The notes beneath the pieces are model-generated. The model ran no database searches. It worked only from the letters and a program-made list of their open reading frames with translations, and was not told the origin of the DNA. Shown in pieces: positions 47,924-58,000 of a stretch of 64,000 nucleotides of DNA. Position 1 is the stretch's first letter, and every line of letters starts with the position of its first letter. The stretch is from Eubacteriaceae bacterium (GTDB lineage Bacteria > Bacillota > Clostridia > Lachnospirales > Lachnospiraceae), in NCBI GenBank assembly GCA_902362455.1, contig CABIWJ010000006.1:1495-65494 (forward strand). The letters run 5' to 3'. Position numbers and translations under genes: made by a program.

Positions 47924-48549
47924 CCTATATCGAAAATATCTTCCTCTGCATGGTATCTCCCCTGTTGGTGGCCGCATTGTGCATGGGCAGGCGGCAGCTC
48001 CGCTTCTTCCTGTTTAGCATTGCCGGGATGGGTGTGTGTCTGCTTTCAGCCTATATCAACACCTTCCTTGCGGCGGTGTGTCAGGCGGACGCCCTTGCCG
48101 CCACGGCGGAGATCGCACCGGTGGTGGAGGAAATGATGAAGCTGCTGCCGCTGGTGTTCTATCTTCTGGTGTTCGAGCCGGAGGGGGATAAAATCAAAAG
48201 TGCAGCAATAACAGTATCCCTCGCCTTTGCCACCTTTGAAAATGTGTGCTATCTCATCCAGAACGGCGCTGACCGATTCTCCTTCATCTTCTTCCGTGGC
48301 TTTGGCACGGGAGCCATGCACGTCCTCTGCGGTCTGATTGTGGGCGGAGGGCTTGCCTACACATGGCGGCGGACGTGGCTGAAGGTCGCGGGCACCTGCG
48401 GACTGTTGGGCGCGGCCATTACCCTCCACGCCATCTATAATCTGCTGATCGCTTACGGCGGCACGACGCAGTACATCGCCTACGCCCTGCCGGTGCTGCT
48501 GGTGGTGGCGGGAAGGCTATCCGTTTTCCGATTATCACGGAAGCAATAA
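47920..48549 (+). CDS. PrsW-like intramembrane protease
   Basis: A 209-residue polytopic membrane protein with the PrsW family signatures: an EE-x-x-K motif (VVEEMMKLLP), FATFENVCY, and later His residues in the helices (GAMHVLCGLIVGG; ITLHAIYNLL). PrsW of Bacillus subtilis starts regulated proteolysis of the anti-sigma factor RsiW. Placed in one operon with an ECF sigma factor, a similar function is likely here. A terminator follows at 48564-48600. Confidence 0.85.
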   Translation: MTYIENIFLCMVSPLLVAALCMGRRQLRFFLFSIAGMGVCLLSAYINTFLAAVCQADALAATAEIAPVVEEMMKLLPLVFYLLVFEPEGDKIKSAAITVSLAFATFENVCYLIQNGADRFSFIFFRGFGTGAMHVLCGLIVGGGLAYTWRRTWLKVAGTCGLLGAAITLHAIYNLLIAYGGTTQYIAYALPVLLVVAGRLSVFRLSRKQ

Positions 48550-48563
48550 CTGAATATCCATTC

Positions 48564-48600
48564 CTTGAGAGTTGCTTTTTGGCGACTCTCAATTTTTTTT
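48564..48600 (+). terminator. Intrinsic terminator after the sigma/protease operon
   Basis: A stem TTGAGAGT..GC / GC..ACTCTCAA around a TTTTTG loop, followed by eight T. It closes the sigma-PrsW operon and separates it from the small protein/giant protein operon. Confidence 0.9.
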
Positions 48601-48618
48601 GAAAAATTTTGCGTTTTG

Positions 48619-48660
48619 GGTGAGAGTTTTTTCGATTTTTTGTACCTATATAAGTGAAGG
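48619..48660 (+). promoter_or_regulatory. Candidate ECF-type promoter for giant protein operon
   Basis: The sequence between the terminator and the next start has no good sigma-A promoter; instead GAGAGTTTTTTCGA stands ahead of ACCTATATAAGTGAAGG. The layout with a T-rich spacer could be recognised by the cluster's own ECF sigma factor. No second copy was found before the sigma gene. Suggestive only. Confidence 0.35.
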
Positions 48661-48708
48661 GGTTTTTAAGCCGTATTTCAAAGAATCCAGAGAGGAGGTT
48701 CAAACGAT

Positions 48709-49062
48709 ATGTACGATACTGCAAGACGGGTCGCACTCGTCAAGCAGCGGGTGCGGGAAAACACCCGCCGAAGGCAGCGGTGCGATGCAATAAGCCTCTC
48801 CGCAGCGTGTATGCTGTTGTGCGCAGCACTGACGCAGGCGGTGGACGCATTTGCAGTGCAGGGACAGACCGCCGCATGGGGCAGCTTCGGCACGATGCTG
48901 CTGCGGGAGGACGCAGGCGGCTATGTGCTGGTGGGCGTCGTCTCCTTTGCTGCGGCGACAGCGATCACTGCACTGTGCTTTCGGCTCAGAAATAGAGAAA
49001 ACCATAGAAAAGGCGGAGCGGATAAGTCCGCCCGACACGAAAAGGAGGAGAAAAACCAATGA
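48709..49062 (+). CDS. Small two-TM protein, paralogue 2
   Basis: A 117-residue protein with charged N-terminus (VALVKQRVRENTRRRQR), TM helices at about 27-47 and 74-96, and a Lys/Glu-rich tail. It is related to the protein at 46948-47310 in arrangement and in the second helix (ALCFRLRN against VLCFRLRQ). GGAGG precedes the start. It ends in an ATGA overlap with the giant surface protein gene. The two paralogues head or follow different operons, suggesting that each pairs with a different partner. Confidence 0.8.
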   Translation: MYDTARRVALVKQRVRENTRRRQRCDAISLSAACMLLCAALTQAVDAFAVQGQTAAWGSFGTMLLREDAGGYVLVGVVSFAAATAITALCFRLRNRENHRKGGADKSARHEKEEKNQ

Positions 49063-52000
49063 AAAAACGAATACTCAGTATCCTGTTACTGTGCTGCATG
49101 TTGCTGAACATGCTGCCAACAGCGGCGTTTGCATCGGTGAGCGATTCGCTGGACAACACACCTGAGGAAAATCAGGCGATTTTGGAGCAGCTCTCCGCCT
49201 TGACCGGCGGTAGCAACGACCAAGTGCTTTCCATGCTGAACGCTTTGGGGCTACTGGATGAAGCCGGCAATTTAAAGGTGGATCAAACCATCACGCTGGA
49301 CGGCCAGGTGTTGACACTGGCGGCTGTCATGGAGCTGCTGGAAAATCCCGCCACGGATCTCACTCGTATAGCCGACGTGGATGGGACTCCGGTGGCACTG
49401 GGCGATTTGAAGACCATGATCCAAATCGAACAGGAGCTGCAGTGGATCAAGGACACCTATTTCTCCGGCAGGGAGTTTACCGGGGAAGCTCTGGAGAATC
49501 TCAATAGCCTGATGGAGCAGCTGGAGCTGCAGGGCATCAGTTTGCGGTATTCCGCCTCTGCCACAGCGCCTGAGGGCGTTGAGACGGTGGATATGAGCGG
49601 CATGATGAGACAAACGCTGGGGAGAGAAGCATACAACAACAAATGGGACTCCGGGACTTTTGCTGTATACAGCGGAAAACCGGTCGGCTTTTCCTACCGC
49701 ATTAAAAAAGGCCAGCTCAGCAAGTATATCACCGATGTGAAGGTCTCGATATACGGGACGAGTGGGGTCAAGCAAAGCGACGGGTCCTACAAGCTGACCT
49801 ATCAGTATGACAGCCCGAATTCCATTTTAAGTGGGTGTAAAATCACTGTCGAGGTTACAACCGAAGGAAGTAACCCAGGCTGGCTCAAGGATTCTTATTC
49901 CTATGGCGACCTGCTGGGGATGATCGAATTTTACGATGCGGAAAATCTGGTGTTCTATGACGGCGCCGGTTATGCCGACCACTGCCAGCTCAAGCTAATA
50001 AAGACGGTTGACGCCCCCGCAATAAAAACATCAATGACCGCGCCGAACTATGAAAAAACACTCAAAAATACAGACACATTATATGCGGATATGTATATTC
50101 CTTTGCTGGCAGATGGATACAATGCCGGCGACGGTGCCAACAATCAGGACTTCGTTGCGCTAAGCGATACCATCGGAATTCTGGAGGGTGCCCGCAATTC
50201 GGTGCTTCCCGGCGGCTCCTCCCCATTTTATCAGCCATACCAAATCGACGCCAGCATCAGGTTTGAGTGGAATGGCAAAGCAGATGCCTATACCGGCAAT
50301 GCGCCGTATGGCTGGTATAAAAACCGACCCTATGCCCCGTTCTATCTGACGGAGTACAAGCTCAATGGAACATCTCTGGAGCTCAGCAGCGAAAGAATGA
50401 GTGCGCTGAACTGTACGATTCAAAAGGACAGTACGGTCAGCATCTCCCTGCAGTCTACCACGCAAAACAGAGGGGATCAGCGGTACTATCTGCCCTTCGA
50501 GCTGTATCTGAGGAATGTAAATGGCGACCAACAAAATACCTCCGCCACCACCAAGACCAGCAACGCCACCACCAGGCTGTTGGACACGGACGCTCCCACC
50601 ATTCAAAGCGTCACGGCCCCGGCAGGAATCTATGCCAGAGGACAGCATGTGCCCATCACAGTTACCTTTAACGAGTTCGTGGATCTTAGGAACGCCCGCG
50701 TGACCATCAATGGCAAAGAGTATACCGCCGCTGAGCTTTCCATGAACGACTACGGTGTCACGGCAATGCTCTGGTACCCGGTGCAGGATATGGATGCCAC
50801 CACGGTCACCGTCAATGGTATGACAGGTGTGAAAGATGTTTTCGGCCATCCGCTGGATACCACACAATATCCAAGCGAGCCGATTACTGGCGTTACGCTG
50901 AAGAGCGTCTTGATGCGCAATGCTCCAACTGCACTGACCGCCGTCTACGACAACGGCAAGGCATCGTTCACGATGAACGCCAACATGGAGCAGGCCTACA
51001 AGACCGTATACAGCAATTATCACACCCGGGAAGGAACAGAGCCGAAGGAAGCTCCTTTCCGCCTCGAGCTGAGGTACGACTCCGCGACTGAACCAATCCA
51101 TCTGCAGGTCTATCTGGACACAGAGAAGGAAGCCTTCACCATTAGCGACTATGCAATCGCACTCGCGGTTTACACCCGCACCTATACGGTGATGCTGCAG
51201 GCCAACGAGGGCACGAAAGACGCTCCTAACTGGGTGAATGTTCTTCCACTGACCCGGCAGTTCAAGGTGCCAAAGAAAGTTTCCGTGAGCACGGTGAACG
51301 TCGTCCCAGAAGAGAATGACGTCGACTATACGATTTCCCTCGCCGAAGCCGCCCGCCCTACGCTTAGGGCAGAGGTTTTGGGGGCAGGCGATGTGCCGGC
51401 AAGCTACACCACCGGTAAATGGAGCAGCAGTGACCCGCGCATTGCCACCATCGACGAGGATACCGGCGTTGTTACCACCACAGGAACCGAGGTGGGAACC
51501 GTCACCTTTACCTTTACGGCGGACAACGGGACTGAGGACACTGCCGATGATGTGACGGGCCAGTCAAAGTCCTATACCGTGACGGCAGGCAATTCCCTGG
51601 CACTGGTGATTCCCGGCGGCTCGTCCATCGTGACACGGGTAAATCAGCCCGCCACCGTGCTGTGGAGCTCCAACGTCGCGCTGATGGCACCGAACAAAGA
51701 ATTCAATTACAAGATTGACCTGTATGAGGGCAACTACGCGAATGAGGCGGCGCTGAGAGGCCGCGATCCCGTTGCGACTTATACCGCCGGCAAGGATAAA
51801 AACAGCGTGCGGATCCCGGAGAATGTGCTCTCTAAGCTCTCCAACGGCAATACCCCTGCCTACACGGTATTGGTATCCATGCCGCACCCCAACGCAAAGG
51901 GTGAGAACGTCCGCCTGTCGGCACTTGCCTGGATCATCGTGCAGGCACCACCTGCCACGGCCAAGCTGACACCGCCACAGAGCATTTACCTCAAGGATAC

Positions 52001-55000
52001 CGACGGCGCCGTCAATATCAACTGGTCGGTGGAAAACGCCACTGATGGGGCCTCTCAACAGTCCACGCTGACCATTACCCGGGTCACAGAGGACAACAAC
52101 ACCCAAGTGGTGGCCCGTGAGCGCCTGTCCGATACCTCCGGAAGATTCTCCCTGTCATTACAGAGTGTGAAAGCCGGCAATCTAAAGGACACTTATCAAG
52201 TGGTTTTGAGCGTGGAGAACCCTGGTGAGGAATCTCCAAGCACCGACTCCTTCCCACTGTATGTCTACGATGCCGACGCACTGAAGGTGCAGGACGACAA
52301 AGGAAACACGATTTCTAAGATGACCATGGACAATACCTCCAAGGTCAGCGACAGCCTGCCCACCGATACAGCTGAAATTTTGCAGCTGCGCCAGGAGTTG
52401 GGGCTGATCGAGTACATAGGCATCAACTATGACGAGTACGGATGGAACTCCTTTAAAGATGGAATCCGGTGGCTCTCCAGCAACAACAATGCCATTTCCG
52501 TCAACTACAAGCAGGGAGGACTGTATGAGGACATCAGAAACTTCTCCTTTGATTCCTACCTTCCCGAAACCAAAATGGCGCTGTCCGGCTTGGCCAACGG
52601 CACCGCAACCGTCACGGCTACCCATGCCGCCACGGGCATGAGTGCCACCGTACAGGTGACAGCGAAAACACTGAAAAATAAGTTCTATCTCTTCCAGCTG
52701 ACGCCTGCAGCAGAAACTACTCTGCAATACACCGACGGCAAAGGTGTGTCCAAAACGGTCACGACCAACAGTGAAGGCGTGCTGGCACTTTACGAACCCA
52801 ACGGAATCGCAAGTGAGGTGTCTCTACGGTCCGGCTCCGGCGCGGATATTTATCTGGGCACCATCTATAAAGAAAATCTGCGTTCCGGCGAGCGGGATGC
52901 CACAAAACTGCAGCTTTATCCTTTGAATACCTTCAGCCTTCGGCGAGTCGCCCGGGCATCTGTGACGCTCATCACGCCGGGCGGCGATCCGCTGGCGAAC
53001 AAGACGGTGACCGTTCGCGGCGGTGTTTATAAAAACGGAGGCTACTGCGAGACAGCTCAGCTGGGCTCCAGGGCAGGAGCACTTGTCAGCGGCATCACCG
53101 GCGACACCTATACCACGGATGCGGCGGGAAATATAACTGTCTATCTGGATTCCACCCAGTTCTGGTCGGCCGAAAAGGGCGAGAGTAACACCACGGCGCT
53201 TTCCGCTCTGGATCAGCTGGAGTACATTCTGGAGATCAGCGCAATTGACGGCGACAAGTACTATCCGCTGTTGCTGACCGTCAACGGCAAGCTGGGCGTG
53301 GACGATGTAATGCGTACCGCAGAGGGCGTTGTCTCTCTGGAACGCGTGCCGAAGGGGGAGAAAAACAAACCCTTCATTGTGGCGCAAAGCGTTGATTACG
53401 GTCTTGCAAACGGCCAGAAAGTGGATGTCCGCAACTCGATTGGGAAGATTGGCCCTAACAGCAGCTTTAAAACAGCAATCCTGCACACCACTATGTTCCT
53501 CTGGGGCGAGGATATTGCCAATGCGAAGAATTACAGTCTCAAGTTGGCAGACGAATACGGCGTTCTTCCTGCCGCCCAGAGCAGCAGTACCACGCAGTAT
53601 CCCTTCTCATCCATCCCCGTAGTGGAAAACGATCTGACCCTCACCGAGGCCACCATGACCACCTCCGGATGGATCGCCGACGGCAAGGATGTGGGTATGA
53701 AAACGCAGCTGAGCCTGAACGGCAGCCTGCTGCAAGAGAAAATAATGCCCTTCCGGGTCGTTGATCTGACCCGAGTGCCAAAGGTGACAGAGGATGACCG
53801 CGTTACCGGTATTCTGGCGACGATGAAGGACTCCAGTGGAGTGAATGATGTTGACTTTGGCGGAGTGGGCGATAGTAACATTCTCAAGGTGCTGACCGGG
53901 CGGCTGGATGATCTGAGCGGTCCGGTGGACACATCCGTGTTCAAAATGATTATCACCCCTAGCGAAGATCCATCCGTGTTCCGTGCCATGATTTGGGCCG
54001 GGTACAATACACTGGAGATGGAGGACATGGACTATTCCGAGGACGGCGTGGCCTTGGGTGCGAATGTGCTAACGCAGAACCTGGAAGTGGGCGTGCCCGG
54101 GACCGGGGATCTGAGTCAGATGGCCAAGGGCACCTATAATCCAAATGGAGAGTACAAAGCCAACTCCATGGCCGGCAAGGTCACCAACACGGATCTCAAC
54201 TTGCAGTTGGAGGGCTTTTACGAAGCGGAAATCCGCTATAACGCCGAAAAAAAGGAGTGGGAGGTTTTCACCGTAGGTGGCGGCTTTACCGCCGGCATTG
54301 GCGTGGGCTTCACCTTCAGCGTGAACGCCATGGCTGGACCCGTGCCGTTGACAGCAACCTTTGAGCTGGGTGGTGCCATTCAGCTGGATTTCCGTACCGC
54401 AGTGCGCTACGGCCAGCAGGGCGAGGGTACAGAGCTTGCCTGGAGCGATCCCACAGCCACGGCAGTGAATGACTTTTTGACCACGCTGCGTATCAACGCC
54501 TATGTCCACGCGTTTGGCGGCATTGGCTTTGACTATTCGGTCGTGGCACTGAAGATCGGCCTATTCGGCAATTTGGATGTGGACAGTCAGAATAAGTTCC
54601 TTTCCCGCACCTATCTTGCCGACGAGACAAAGCGCCAGATCAACGGTCAGGCCCTGGGAATCAAAAGCGAAGTGGGAATCAAATTTGTGGCAACCTTCCT
54701 GTTTATCTCCTACGAGGCGGTGATCGCCTCCGGAACCCTTGAAGGTACCAAGACTTTTAATGACTGGAAAACAATCGACAACTATTGGAATAACGCCACC
54801 AGTGGGCTGAGCCTTGCCTCGCTACGGATGGCAGCGGCTCAGAGCGGAATGCAGGTAGCTTCTGGCAGTGCAACGCTCCAAAGCCGGGACTATCTGGAGC
54901 AATATGCCCGTACTTGGGGCCAACCCCAGCAGCGGATGATGCTGTTCTCTCTGAACTCAACCAGTGGGCTGGAAAACATCCAGACCAATGCTAACCCTAC

Positions 55001-58000
55001 ATCCTATCCACAGATCAGCGATGACGGGAAGGTATTGGCCTACATCAACGACGGCAACAGCAGCAGTATTTACGATAGCCGGGCGCATTTCTCCACCCTC
55101 AATGGCGGCGTCTATACTCTCTCTAGTGAAATTGACGCTCCAGCAGAGTTCCCAGGCTACGGCGACACGAGCATTTCTTTGTCTGGCACTGGCAGCTTCG
55201 CGGCGGCGGCTTGGGTTCGCATGGGCACTAACCTTCCGGGTAAAAATGCCGGTGATCCCGTGACATTGGAAGAGCAAAACCTGCTGATGAACAGCACGGA
55301 GATCGTAGTGTCCGTCTATGACGGCACAACCTGGACTTCCACCCGCCTAACCAACGACGGCACGCCAGATCTGGCCCCAGTCACGGCAGTGGGCGGCGAC
55401 GGCAAGGCCATCGTGTTCTGGCGCAGCGTCTACACCCCAGATCCCGGTACGCAGGGCAGCAACTTGCTGAACTTCACGACCAGAGATTGTATCATGTACT
55501 GTTGCTATGACAGGAATAATGGCACCTGGAGCGAGTCCAAAATGCTTTATAATGGTGCTACTGGCAGCGTGAAGGCGTTGCAGGCGGCCATGCTGCCCGA
55601 CGGAACAGCTATGGCGGTTTACTCGCTGGACCGCAGCGGAACCGGAGATACCTCCGCCTACGAGATTGCCTATTGTACCGTGGCTGCTGACGGAACTCCT
55701 GGTACAGCCATGCTGGCGACCTGTGACAGCAATCTTGACGAAAACCCCCAGGTCGTTGCAGCCAACTTCGGCAGCGGGGATGACCGATTTGTCATCGGTT
55801 GGCACAGTATCCGAGACGGCAGCAGCGATATTCAGCTGTTGGCTGTGGACGGAAGCGGCACCATGTCCAACAGTTTCCCAGGCTCTTTGTCTGCCCTGAC
55901 CAGCAGCGGCAACGCCGTCGTGGGCGGAGACTTCCGCTTCGCTTCCCTCAGCGGGGATCATCGCAGCCTCAATGATCTTACCATTGTCTGGAATGAGACT
56001 GTCAATGACGTCAACGGCGCGGTAAATCACGGCATTTTGAAGGCGGCCAAGCTGCGCTATGCTACAAATACCTACACTCTCTCCGCACCGTTGGAACTGG
56101 CAGAACTGCCGGATCGCACGCTGGCTGACCACTTTGATGCCTATGTCAGCGACAGCAATCAGGTGCAGGCTGTCATTCAGGCTACCTTCTATGACGATGA
56201 AAATCCGCAGGTAATCGGCGGCGTGACCGTTCCGGGTGAGAAAACGAACCTCTATACCGTTACCTCTGATTTTGTCACCGATGCGGTGGCAGTGGAACAG
56301 ATCGGTGTGGATTATGCAACGCTGGCGTTGAACAGCCTGACACCTATTCGCTTTACCATCCGCAACACCGGGCTGAACGATGTGACAAACCTAAAGGTCA
56401 GCATTGGCAGCGGGGAAACCGCCACCCTTACGGAAACACTGCTGCCAAATGAAAGCACCACCCTTACCGTCTGGCACCATGTGGGGAACCTCGTGACCAA
56501 CCCGAGCTATACCATCACCGCCGCCAGCGGCATCAACGAAAAAGGCACAGTGTATCTGGATTATCCCGACATTGGGATCTCGCAAATGGAAGTGATTGCG
56601 GAGAGCGCCGGCAAGCGTACGGTGCGCATGACCCTCTATAATTCCTCTGCCGCCACTCTGGCTGGCAAAAAGGGTCGCGAGGTGAAGCTTGCGTTCTATG
56701 CGGATGATCTGCATACCAAACATGCAGAGGTAGCCTGCACCACAAACGGCGTATCGGTTCGCGATAATGAAATCACCATTTCCGAAGACAGCGCCCTCGC
56801 CCGCATCGATCAGGGAACCTTTACACTGGACCTGACCTATGATCTGGGCAAGTATATGAACTCTATTGGCAAAACAGAGATCCCAAATGTGGGTACCTAT
56901 CTGTACGCCGAGGCGTGGGCGGAAGGTCAGATCGGTGGAACGGGAAGCAATCAGCGCCTGCCGGAGTATGACGGCAGTGACAGCGAGGCCAGCGTCCATA
57001 TGACTGGCGCACTGGCCCGCACCGGAGAGCGGATGACGATGGATGTGACACAGGGAAACGACGGCAACGGTCACAGCACCGCAGCCATTACCCTGCGCAA
57101 CAACTCCCTGCAGTCTCAGACTAGCGCAATGCTGGTGGCCACACTGCTGGATGCTGACGGGACCGTTCTGGAAACGAAAAAGACCAGTATTGGCGGTGCC
57201 ATCTACGGGGAAACCTTCCAGACGGAAACCGTCACCTTCTCCCGGCTTGGCACCCGCGTAGTGGTGCGAGCCGCAGTGCCTGGTAATGACCTTCTGACCT
57301 TTGAAGGTCTGGCAGTGGGACTCGGCGATTTTACCGCCAACGGAACGAACTATACCTATACGCTGCAAAATGATAGCGGAGCAACATCTACGCTAGTCAC
57401 AGCGATGTCTGGAAACGGCGAGCCCGTGAGCATCAACGGACAGGCTATGTCCACCGGCGGCAGCGCAAACGTTGCTATCCCCGACAGCGGCACAACCGAC
57501 ATTGTCGTGGGAATCGGTGCTAAAACCTACACACTGACGATTCTGCGCAATAGCGGCGATGAGCATACTCACAGCTACGGCAGCGAGTGGAAGAACGATG
57601 CAGACAACCATTGGTATGAGTGCTCCTGCGGCGATAAGAAAGATGTTGCAGCACACACCGCAAGCGACTGGATTATTGATACACCGGCAACGGCTACCAC
57701 AAGCGGCTCAAAGCATAAGGAATGCACCGTCTGCGGTTATACGATGACAACCGAAACGATTCCGGCAACCGGCGGCGATGAGCATACTCACAGCTACGGC
57801 AGCGAGTGGAAGAACGATGCAGACAACCACTGGTATGAGTGCTCCTGCGGCGATAAGAAAGATGTTGCAGCACACACCGCAAGCGACTGGATTATTGATA
57901 CACCGGCAACGACTACCACAAGCGGCTCAAAGCATAAGGAATGCACCGTCTGCGGTTATACGATGACAACCGAAACGATTCCGGCAACCGGCGATGAGCA

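Noticed and set aside
56391..57368. 325-codon open frame on the minus strand inside the giant protein gene (others at 50160-51101 and 55347-56132)
   Set aside because: These are antisense shadows of high-GC coding sequence. They have no ribosome binding site and no recognisable family, and the plus-strand protein is continuous with a signal peptide and repeats.
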